Assembly: GCA_020217065.1 (NCBI GenBank)
Contig: JAIWOB010000110.1
Location: 1-10,000, forward strand
Length of the DNA stretch: 10,000 nt
Reading direction: 5' to 3'
Source of the DNA: Chloroflexota bacterium
GTDB taxonomy: Bacteria; Chloroflexota; Anaerolineae; Anaerolineales; Villigracilaceae
The position numbers and the translations under genes were made by a program. Under the pieces are notes generated by a model, which did no database searches, had not been told where the DNA came from, and worked only from the letters and a program-made list of their open reading frames with translations. This document shows, piece by piece, positions 1 through 6,242 of this stretch (its first letter is position 1; each line of letters begins with the position of its first letter).

Positions 1-1814
1 CCGTGCTGCTGCACAATTTGCAAGACGGCGGAAAGCCCAAGCCCTGTGCCGCCGCGCCCGCCTTTGGTGGTAAAGAAAGAAACCCAGATTTTTTCTTGAA
101 TCTCCTTCGGAATTCCAGGTCCGTTATCCCGCACCGTCACCAGGACAAAGTTGGGATTGGCGTCGCGCATTCCTTTGACGTAAATCTTCGGGTTGGGCGT
201 CTCGTTCATCGCCTCCCAGGCGTTCTTGATGAGGTTGTTGAAAACCTGCTCCACCTGACGCGCATCCACAAAGGCGTTGGGCATGTCCTCCGCCCACTCC
301 ATCTCGACCACCCCGTCTGGCAAACCCATATTGGCGACGGTCTCGGCTATCATGGCGCTGAGCGAAACCGGCGCGTCGTTGCGTTTGCGGGCGGGACCAA
401 TCAAACCTTCCTTAATATCGAGGATGGTCGCCGCGCTGTTTTCGGCAATATCCAAGTCCTCAAACAGGGATTCTACGCTGACCAGCGCCTGCAAACGATT
501 CTTTTTCATGGCAGACATTTCGGCAAGCGTCTTCTTCAGGTCTATGCCCTTTGCCTGGGCTTCTTCTTTGACGATTTCAACCGCCGCAGCCAGATTTTCG
601 TTTTTCGCCTCTTCCTCCGTCAACTGCGCCGCCAGGGCAAGAATGTAAACCAAGTCTTCGCGCACCCGCCTGACGCTGCCCGGAATAGGCGCGGCTTTAT
701 TGCCGACCCAGTGAATCGCCTCGCCGGTGGCGGTGGCGATGGCTTCAAAAGTCTTCGTGCGAACCAGCTCGGCGGTGGCGGCTTCCAGTTTGAACATTAA
801 TTGGGCGTTATTGATGGCAATGGCAATCTGGTCCGCCATGGCTTGCAGCGAGGTGATGTCGTCTTCGCTAAAAGCGTTCAACTGGTCGCTTTGGACGGTG
901 AGCGCGCCCAACGGCTCCGACTTGACAATCAGCGGCAGCGCCATTTCGGAGCGGGTGTTGGGCAGAAAGGGATTCTTGAAGCGCGAGACTTCGCCCGCCA
1001 CGTCGAGGGCTATCTTCGCCTGCTGGTGAATGATGGAGTTGCCAATCATGGATTTTTCATCCACCGGCAGGCGGTAATTTTGCGCCATCATCTGCCGCCC
1101 CGCCAGGGCGTATCCGGCTCTCAAAACCGCCCACTTGCGGTCTTCCGACAGCAGAAAGATGCCGGAGTAGTAAAAATTGAACTCGCTGCAAATGATGTTG
1201 ACCGTATGTTTGAGCAGGTCGTCCAAATCTAAAATCGAAGTGACCATCTGCCCGACGCGGGCGGCGGTTTCGAGAAGCTTATGCCTGCGCTCCAGCATTT
1301 GGAACATGCGCTCGTTCTGCTGGAGCAGATGTTTGTTTTTTTCGATGGTGTTGGTTAATTGGCGGATGTTTCCTTCGAGGCGCTCGACCAATTCCTGCTG
1401 ATAGGCTTGCAGGTGCTTTTCGGCATCCTCCAACACCTCCACCCTGCCGTTAAGATAGGCTTCCACCTGCTCGACAAAGTCGTCGTCTATCGGCTTGTTG
1501 ATGAAACCGACCGCGCCCGCCGCCAGCGCCCGCTCCCGCGCTCCCGCCGACAAATCCGCCGAGACGACGACGATGGGCGTATTGGGCAGCATTTTGTGCA
1601 AACGTGTGGCGGCTTCGTTGCCGCTCATGTGCGGAAGGCTGTCGTCGAGCAAAATCAAATTCGGATGGGTCTCTTCGGCAAGTTGAAAACCGTTGAGCGG
1701 GTCAGCCGCTTCCAGCACCACATACTTCGAAGAAAGCAAACGCCGCACAAGCGAACGGGTTTCGTCGCTGTCTTCGATGTAAAGGACTTGCGGAAGTTTA
1801 CGCGGGTCGCTCAC
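1..1814 (-). CDS. Receiver-GAF-histidine kinase hybrid, 3'-truncated by window edge
   Basis: This is a cytoplasmic two-component signalling protein; about 604 codons are visible and the C-terminus lies beyond the left edge. Residues about 8-122 form a receiver domain, with acidic pair E14/D15, phospho-acceptor D57 (LILLDDSLP), S85 and K107 (NKP). Residues about 125-180 look like a charged coiled-coil linker. Residues about 180-340 resemble a GAF sensor domain. The kinase core shows an N-box (NNLIKNAWEAM, 526-536), G1 (DNGPGIP, 563-569), F-box (FFTTKGG) and G2 (GTGLGLS, 589-595). The H-box is atypical: H368 in EAIHWVGNKAAPI is the only good phospho-acceptor candidate. No membrane segment is seen, so it should sense a cytoplasmic signal. 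The start is GTG, whose last two bases lie in the TGA stop of the upstream ATPase gene (GTGA). This 4-base overlap implies translational coupling, and the Shine-Dalgarno is weak (TAGGT). The presence of a receiver and kinase is certain; the ligand and partner are unknown. Confidence 0.93.
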   Translation of the reverse strand, partial: MSDPRKLPQVLYIEDSDETRSLVRRLLSSKYVVLEAADPLNGFQLAEETHPNLILLDDSLPHMSGNEAATRLHKMLPNTPIVVVSADLSAGARERALAAGAVGFINKPIDDDFVEQVEAYLNGRVEVLEDAEKHLQAYQQELVERLEGNIRQLTNTIEKNKHLLQQNERMFQMLERRHKLLETAARVGQMVTSILDLDDLLKHTVNIICSEFNFYYSGIFLLSEDRKWAVLRAGYALAGRQMMAQNYRLPVDEKSMIGNSIIHQQAKIALDVAGEVSRFKNPFLPNTRSEMALPLIVKSEPLGALTVQSDQLNAFSEDDITSLQAMADQIAIAINNAQLMFKLEAATAELVRTKTFEAIATATGEAIHWVGNKAAPIPGSVRRVREDLVYILALAAQLTEEEAKNENLAAAVEIVKEEAQAKGIDLKKTLAEMSAMKKNRLQALVSVESLFEDLDIAENSAATILDIKEGLIGPARKRNDAPVSLSAMIAETVANMGLPDGVVEMEWAEDMPNAFVDARQVEQVFNNLIKNAWEAMNETPNPKIYVKGMRDANPNFVLVTVRDNGPGIPKEIQEKIWVSFFTTKGGRGGTGLGLSAVLQIVQQH

Positions 1815-2980
1815 TGTTTACCTATACCGTTTCCTGCTCTGCGGTCTTCCGTGCGCCGCTGTTCGAGCCGTTCCTGCACAATTCCGGCTATCGCTTCGGC
1901 GGTGACGGGCGACTCATTCATCACGCGCATAAAATCCGCGCGGGGAATAATAAGCGTTTCCACTGGCTGGCTGCCGCCCGCCCGCACATTGGCGATGGCT
2001 TTGCCGCCGCGCAGCAATTCCAATTCGCCGAAGAACTCGCCTTCGCCCAAATTAGAAACGACGTATTCCTGGTTTTGTTTGTCCAGCAAGACTACGTCCA
2101 CGCGACCGCTGCGAATCATAAAAAAATAATCCACGGGTTGTTCGCGGGCGATAATGGTTTCGCCGGGCTGGTATATCCGCTTTTCGGCAATCTTTGTAAA
2201 TTCGAGCATGTGACGGTGGCGCAATTGCGGCAGGCATTTCGAAATCGTCTCGTCAATTATCTCGCCGTCTGAAATGATGATATTGCGATGCGTGCGCGAT
2301 GTCAATGAGGGGTCGTGCGTCACCATGACCACCGTCTTGCCCTGCGCCACAAATCCCTCGAACAAGCGGATAACGGTATCGGCAGAGCGGGTGTCGAGAT
2401 TGCCTGTCGGCTCGTCGGCGACAAGCAGGGGCGGGTCGCAAGCCACGGCGCGGGCAATGGCGGCAAGTTGCTGCTGCCCGGTTGAAACCAGCGCCGGCAG
2501 TTTGTAGGCGAACTTCTCCAAGCCGACCAACTCCAGCAATTCCATCGCGCGCTTTGGACGTTCGTCAAAAGAGTACATATCCACATAATCCATCGGCAGC
2601 ATGACGTTTTCAAGCAGGGTCAGAGTCGGCAAAAGTTGGAAGAATTGAAAGACGATGCCCAGGTTTTTTCCGCGCCATTTTGACCTTTGACTTTCGGTGA
2701 CGCCTGAGTAAATGTCCATGCCGTTAACGACCACCCGCCCTTCGCTGGGATGGTCAATGCCGGTGACCATGTTTAACAGCGTGGATTTTCCGCTGCCCGA
2801 TTTGCCGACAATGGAAACGAACTCGCCGCGATGGATGGTCAAATCTACGCCTTTGAGGACGGTAAATTCGCCCGCCGCGTTGGAAAATTTCTTAACGACG
2901 CCGCGCAGCTGAATCATGGCTTGCGGGTCGGATTCCGCCGCCTGGGCGAAATCATGAAAGCGAAGCGGAGCCTTCTTCAT
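1811..2980 (-). CDS. ABC transporter ATP-binding protein with C-terminal cyclic-nucleotide-binding-like domain
   Basis: A 389-residue MacB/LolD-type ATPase fused to a CAP-like effector domain. Residues about 22-245 carry Walker A (GKSGSGKS, 59-66), Q-loop Q112, Walker B (LLVADEPT, E190) and H-loop H222. The signature is STGQQ (166-170) instead of SGGQ, so this composite ATP site may be weakened. Residues about 257-372 match the cNMP-binding fold: YQPGETI, FFMIRSGRVDV and the phosphate cassette GEFFGELELL (E319). The cassette arginine expected just before A330-N-V-R-A is replaced by A328 or I329, so canonical cAMP/cGMP binding is doubtful. The ATG start overlaps the stop of the upstream ATPase gene by 4 bases (ATGA) and is preceded by GAGG at good spacing. 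The stop overlaps the kinase start by 4 bases. No permease is visible in the window. The role as a regulated transporter or mechanotransmission ATPase is inferred; the domain calls are secure. Confidence 0.93.
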   Translation of the reverse strand: MKKAPLRFHDFAQAAESDPQAMIQLRGVVKKFSNAAGEFTVLKGVDLTIHRGEFVSIVGKSGSGKSTLLNMVTGIDHPSEGRVVVNGMDIYSGVTESQRSKWRGKNLGIVFQFFQLLPTLTLLENVMLPMDYVDMYSFDERPKRAMELLELVGLEKFAYKLPALVSTGQQQLAAIARAVACDPPLLVADEPTGNLDTRSADTVIRLFEGFVAQGKTVVMVTHDPSLTSRTHRNIIISDGEIIDETISKCLPQLRHRHMLEFTKIAEKRIYQPGETIIAREQPVDYFFMIRSGRVDVVLLDKQNQEYVVSNLGEGEFFGELELLRGGKAIANVRAGGSQPVETLIIPRADFMRVMNESPVTAEAIAGIVQERLEQRRTEDRRAGNGIGKQ

Positions 2981-3714
2981 CGCCGCCTCACGCTGGTCTT
3001 GTCGAAGATGGAATCTTCCCGCCCGTCGAACAACTCCCCGTCGGCAATCGTCAAACTGCGCGAGAAACGACTGGCAAGTCCCATATCATGCGTGACCATG
3101 ACGATGGTCTTGCCCTGGTTGTTGACCAGATGTTCGAAGACCTCGAAGATATGGTCGGCGGTGAGCGAGTCGAGGCTGCCGGTGGGTTCGTCGGCGACCA
3201 AAATCTGCGGGTCGTTGGCGAGGGCGCGGGCGATAGCGACGCGCTGCTGCTGTCCGCCGGAGATGAAGGCGGGCAGTTTGTGGGCGTGTTCTTCAAGCTC
3301 AACCAGACGCAAAAGTTCAAGCGCGCGTTCGCGGGATTTACGCGGATGAAAGTTGTTGGATAAATCCATCGGCAGCATGACGTTTTCGAGCAGAGTCAGC
3401 ATGGGAAGCAATTGAAACGACTGATAGACCACGCCCACATTTTGTCCGCGCCAGAGGGCGCGCGCGTCCTCGTCCATCCTGTGCAGCGATAATTTCCTGC
3501 CGTCGGTATAAACCAAAACTTCGCCGCTGGTAAGTTCGTCCACGCCGTTAATCATATTGAGCAGGGTGGACTTCCCCGCGCCGGATTTGCCGACAATGCC
3601 GAGAAATTCCGCCGCGCCGATTTCCAAGTTAATGTTTTTCAGAGCGGGGAAATCCCCCGCGGCGGTGGAATAGGTTTTGGAAACGTTTTGCAGTTCAATC
3701 AAGGGACCAGTCAT
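2977..3714 (-). CDS. ABC transporter ATP-binding protein, MacB/LolD-like
   Basis: A 245-residue ABC ATPase that would energise an FtsX/MacB-type permease. All motifs are canonical: Walker A (GKSGAGKST, 42-50), Q-loop Q98, signature ISGGQQQ (151-157), Walker B (ILVADEPT, E176) and H-loop H209. It is a close paralogue of the next gene (both have TLLENVMLPMD after the Q-loop), and the pair may form a heterodimer. I chose the ATG at 3714, giving MTGPLIELQNVSKTY, the usual family start. An in-frame TTG at 3756 would add 14 residues unlike the family and has no Shine-Dalgarno; the TTG itself begins a TTGACA box. GGAG lies only 2 bases before the ATG, which fits poorly as a ribosome site and suggests near-leaderless initiation. 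It is the first gene of a three-gene unit. The substrate is unknown. Confidence 0.94.
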   Translation of the reverse strand: MTGPLIELQNVSKTYSTAAGDFPALKNINLEIGAAEFLGIVGKSGAGKSTLLNMINGVDELTSGEVLVYTDGRKLSLHRMDEDARALWRGQNVGVVYQSFQLLPMLTLLENVMLPMDLSNNFHPRKSRERALELLRLVELEEHAHKLPAFISGGQQQRVAIARALANDPQILVADEPTGSLDSLTADHIFEVFEHLVNNQGKTIVMVTHDMGLASRFSRSLTIADGELFDGREDSIFDKTSVRRR

Positions 3715-3756
3715 AACTCCGCTTGATTTTACCGCCTTTAGAGCGTTCGTTGTCAA
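3715..3756 (-). promoter_or_regulatory. Candidate promoter for the ABC-ATPase/kinase operon
   Basis: On the minus strand a perfect TTGACA (3756-3751) is followed after 19 bases by TAAAAT (3731-3726), a five-of-six match to the sigma-70 -10 box. Only 11 bases separate the -10 box from the ATG at 3714, so transcription would start about 4-5 bases before the start codon. The 19-base spacer is longer than the preferred 17. The site lies after the end of the M20 peptidase gene, so it would give the ABC unit its own transcript. Confidence 0.4.
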
Positions 3757-3805
3757 GAACAGGCTTGCAAACGGCTGTCAGTTTATCGCTTTTCGTTTGC
3801 GTCCA

Positions 3806-4894
3806 TTACCAATTACGAATCAGGACTTCCAGCAGTTTCGCGCGTTCTTCCAGGCTGTCGGCGAAAATGTACTCCCGTTCCGAATGGTAGCCCTCGCCGA
3901 CCGCGCCCAAACCGTCCAGGACGGGAATGCCAAGCGGGGCGACAAAGTTGCCGTCCGAGCCGCCGCCAGAGCCGCCCGCTTTGAGTTCGAAGCCCAATTT
4001 GTCCTTTGCGATTTGCGCGGCTTTTTCAAATGCGAAGCGGTTGCCTTCGCCATAGGGCATCGGCGGACGGTTCAACGCGCCTGTGATTTCGAGCGACGTT
4101 CCTTCAAGAACGGGTTTGAGGTTTCGTATTTCGGCTTCGACCCGCTCCCATTCGCCGGGCTGCATGACGCGCACATCCACTTCGATGACGGCTTCATCAG
4201 GGATAACGTTCGAGGCTGTTCCGCCGCGAATCACGCCGACGTTGAGGGTGGTCTGCTTTTCGTAAGCGGTGAGTTTTTGAATCGCAAGAACCTGATGCGC
4301 CATTTCTTCGATGGCGTTGCGCCCCGCCTGATGGTCGCCGCCGGCGTGCGCGGCGCGTCCCTTAACCTTGACCAGAAACTCGCCCACGCCTTTGCGCCAA
4401 GTCTTGAGCGAACCGTCCGCCAGCGCCCCTTCGAGGACAAAGACGACTTCACATTGCCGCGCCAGTCTTTCAATGTGAACGCGCGAGGTGTGACTGCCGA
4501 TTTCTTCGTCCGAGGTGAACAAAGTCCAAACGGGACGGGTATCCGCTGCGCGATTGGCTAATGCGGTCAGGGCAATGACAATGCCCGCTTTCATGTCCAA
4601 AACGCCGGGACCGTGAATCTTTCCATCCGCTTCACGATAGGGAAATTTTTGAAGCGCGCCGATGGGGAAGACCGTGTCCATGTGGCAGAGAATCAAAATG
4701 GGGCACTGCGGGTTTTGAGTCGAAGGCTGAAAGCGGGCGAGAACCAAATCGCCTGTTTGCCGGTTGGGGATGATTTCAACGTCCGCGCCGAGTTTGCGGC
4801 ATTCATCGGCGACAATCGCCCCAACCCTGTCCACCGCGGCTTTGTCGTGAGAAGGAGATTCGGTTTCAACAAGTTGTCTGAGAAGGTTACGCAT
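3806..4894 (-). CDS. M20-family metallopeptidase, glutamate carboxypeptidase (CPG2)-like
   Basis: A 362-residue zinc peptidase that probably removes C-terminal residues from peptides or N-acyl amino acids. The visible metal and catalytic residues of the family are H71 and D73 (HMDTVFP), bridging D100 (GPGVLDMKAG), general base E130 and metal ligand E131 (SDEEIGS), E155 (VLEGA) and H337 (GEGYHSEREYI). The lid/dimerisation domain lies at about 170-280, including GRAAHAGG (179-186). There is no signal peptide, so it should act in the cytoplasm. I chose ATG 4894 because MRNLLRQLVE starts the peptidase fold. The frame stays open to 5092, but that extension is low-complexity and lies inside uppP. 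The start overlaps the uppP TAA by 8 bases (ATGCGTAA), so the two genes are probably cotranscribed. The exact substrate cannot be read from the sequence. Confidence 0.93.
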   Translation of the reverse strand: MRNLLRQLVETESPSHDKAAVDRVGAIVADECRKLGADVEIIPNRQTGDLVLARFQPSTQNPQCPILILCHMDTVFPIGALQKFPYREADGKIHGPGVLDMKAGIVIALTALANRAADTRPVWTLFTSDEEIGSHTSRVHIERLARQCEVVFVLEGALADGSLKTWRKGVGEFLVKVKGRAAHAGGDHQAGRNAIEEMAHQVLAIQKLTAYEKQTTLNVGVIRGGTASNVIPDEAVIEVDVRVMQPGEWERVEAEIRNLKPVLEGTSLEITGALNRPPMPYGEGNRFAFEKAAQIAKDKLGFELKAGGSGGGSDGNFVAPLGIPVLDGLGAVGEGYHSEREYIFADSLEERAKLLEVLIRNW

Positions 4895-5696
4895 AGAACG
4901 CCTGCAAAACGAGAAGAGTGACGCCAACCAACGCGCAGTAGGAGGCGAAAACATAAAGCGAGTTTTTACTGAGGTAGTTGATAAGCCATTTGACGGCAAA
5001 CCAGCCTGTGACGGCGGCGACGCCAAAACCAACCGCAAGCAGGGGCAGGAACTCGCCGAGAGTGGGCATCTTGAGTACGTCGAGCGTTTCATAGCCGCCC
5101 GCCGCCAGCATGACGGGAACGGACATGAGGAAGGAAAAACGCGCCGCGGCGGGTCTGTCGAAGTTGCGGAACATGCCGCCGCTGATGGTGGTTCCGCTGC
5201 GCGACGCGCCGGGGAAGACGGCGACGATTTGCATAAGCCCGATGATGAGCGCGTCGAGCCAGTTCATCGAGTCGAGGCTGCGATTCTTTTTGGAGAAATA
5301 TTCCGCAAGCGTCAGCAGGACGGCGGCGGCGAAGAGTCGAATCGAGGCTTCGAGCATGGGCTGACGGAAGAGGGCTTCGACGGCGTCCTTCAATAAATAT
5401 CCCGCCAGCAGCGCAGGGACGGTGGCGATGATGATGTAAAAACCCAGGTTTCTTTCGGAAGTCGAACGTCGAAAGTCAAAGGTCGCTTTGAGGATGGAAA
5501 GCAGGTCTTTCCAGTAGAAGGCGAAGAGCGAAACCAGCGTGCCGAGTTGGACAATGACGAGGAAGGAGAACATGGCGTCGTCGGCGGGAAGGTTGAAAAT
5601 CCGTTGAGCGATGAGCAGGTGAGCGGTGGACGAGACGGGGATGAATTCGGTCAATCCCTGGACGATGCCGAGGAGGAAGGCGTGGAGAAGAGTCAT
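4887..5696 (-). CDS. uppP: Undecaprenyl-diphosphate phosphatase
   Basis: This integral membrane enzyme hydrolyses undecaprenyl diphosphate to the monophosphate. It thereby recycles the lipid carrier for peptidoglycan and other envelope polymers, and it often confers some bacitracin resistance. At 269 residues it has the normal family length. Both signature motifs are intact: GLTEFIPVSSTAHL (14-27, with E17 and H26) and PGASRSGTT (162-170, with R166). Several hydrophobic helices span the protein, for example 43-60, 86-101, 146-162, 188-200 and 219-238. The ATG start has a good AAGGA Shine-Dalgarno 5 bases upstream. The stop lies inside the start region of the M20 peptidase gene. About 60 bases of repeat-like sequence separate it from the four-helix-bundle gene upstream. 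Confidence 0.96.
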   Translation of the reverse strand: MTLLHAFLLGIVQGLTEFIPVSSTAHLLIAQRIFNLPADDAMFSFLVIVQLGTLVSLFAFYWKDLLSILKATFDFRRSTSERNLGFYIIIATVPALLAGYLLKDAVEALFRQPMLEASIRLFAAAVLLTLAEYFSKKNRSLDSMNWLDALIIGLMQIVAVFPGASRSGTTISGGMFRNFDRPAAARFSFLMSVPVMLAAGGYETLDVLKMPTLGEFLPLLAVGFGVAAVTGWFAVKWLINYLSKNSLYVFASYCALVGVTLLVLQAFYA

Positions 5697-5742
5697 GTGG
5701 TTCCTTTGAATATGGTAAGTGGGTTGTGGTTAGTGGATGATG

Positions 5743-5764
5743 GATGATGGAGCATGGTTAATGG
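5743..5764 (+). repeat. Left arm of imperfect 22-base inverted repeat flanking the four-helix-bundle gene
   Basis: This 22-base GATGG-rich stretch matches the reverse complement of 6221-6242 at 18 of 22 positions. It contains the stop codon of the four-helix-bundle gene. The wider 5711-5764 region is built of short TGG/ATGG units. The arms face each other across the gene. Confidence 0.5.
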
Positions 5765-6198
5765 TCGTCGAAAATATAGGGTTCAGGCGCTTCGCGGATG
5801 GTGTTTGGAGACGGGATTTCTTTTTCCCCTTGTTTGGAACGCTTGAGATAGGCGATGTAGTTATTGAGTTGTTTTCCAATGGATTCTGTTTGAATGGTCA
5901 TGCGGTTGTAGATTTCAGCGGGCAAATAACCCAATTCAAAAGCAAGCGCCATGTGACTTTGGACTTCGGTTAGCGAGCCGCGAGCATAGTAGCAAAACCG
6001 CACATTATCGAGATAGTGAAAACGCCCGTGAACTTCGGCGATATTGGCAGGAATGCTTTGTGCGGCGCGTTTTAATTGTGATGTCAGATTCCATTTTTCA
6101 TCGGCAGGCAGATGCGGCACAACTTCTTTATAGACTGTCAGGGCAAAATCCTTCGCCCTGACCCACACATCCAACTTATCCAAATTCATCACGGTCAT
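5758..6198 (-). CDS. Four helix bundle protein (23S rRNA intervening-sequence S23 type)
   Basis: A 146-residue, mainly helical protein of the S23/IVS four-helix-bundle family. The family is known from insertions in 23S rRNA genes and is related to the Avd accessory proteins of diversity-generating retroelements; its function is mostly unknown. Recognisable family blocks are LDVWVRAKDFALTVYKEV near the N-terminus, QLKRAAQSIPANIAEVHGR (41-59) and the stretch ARGSLTEVQSHMALAFELGYL (72-92), then a last helix to about 120 and a poorly conserved tail. The ATG start has a strong GGAGG 5 bases upstream. The gene is not inside an rRNA here; it sits between tgt and uppP, 39 bases after tgt. Short ATGG-type repeats in inverted orientation flank it, hinting that it arrived as a small cassette. 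No reverse transcriptase or variable repeat is in the window. Confidence 0.9.
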   Translation of the reverse strand: MTVMNLDKLDVWVRAKDFALTVYKEVVPHLPADEKWNLTSQLKRAAQSIPANIAEVHGRFHYLDNVRFCYYARGSLTEVQSHMALAFELGYLPAEIYNRMTIQTESIGKQLNNYIAYLKRSKQGEKEIPSPNTIREAPEPYIFDDH

Positions 6199-6220
6199 CG
6201 CAACCTCCGTTCACCATCCT

Positions 6221-6242
6221 CCATTGCCCATCCTCCATCACC
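6221..6242 (-). repeat. Right arm of imperfect 22-base inverted repeat flanking the four-helix-bundle gene
   Basis: This CCAT-rich 22-base segment matches the reverse complement of 5743-5764 at 18 of 22 positions. It contains the stop codon of tgt and lies about 22 bases before the start of the four-helix-bundle gene. Neighbouring sequence (6211-6249) consists of further degenerate CCATCCTCCAT units. Confidence 0.5.

Noticed and set aside
3..800. Long plus-strand open frame of 265 codons
   Set aside because: It is antisense to the histidine kinase, whose GAF, N, G1, F and G2 motifs are clear. The antisense translation shows no family motif.
3715..3756. N-terminal extension of the first ABC ATPase from a TTG codon at 3756
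   Set aside because: There is no ribosome-binding site before the TTG, the extra 14 residues do not resemble the family, and the TTG belongs to a TTGACA box.
3767..3800. Hairpin GCAAACG/CGTTTGC after the M20 peptidase as a terminator
   Set aside because: The stem is perfect over 7 bases, but the loop is 20 bases and no U-run follows, so it is too weak to call.
3677..4561. Long plus-strand open frame of 294 codons
   Set aside because: It is antisense to the M20 peptidase, which carries all metal-binding motifs. The open frame follows from codon bias on the coding strand.
4895..5092. N-terminal extension of the M20 peptidase to an upstream start at 5092
   Set aside because: The added 66 residues are rich in S, P, R and C with no fold, and they lie fully within uppP, whose reading frame is strongly supported.
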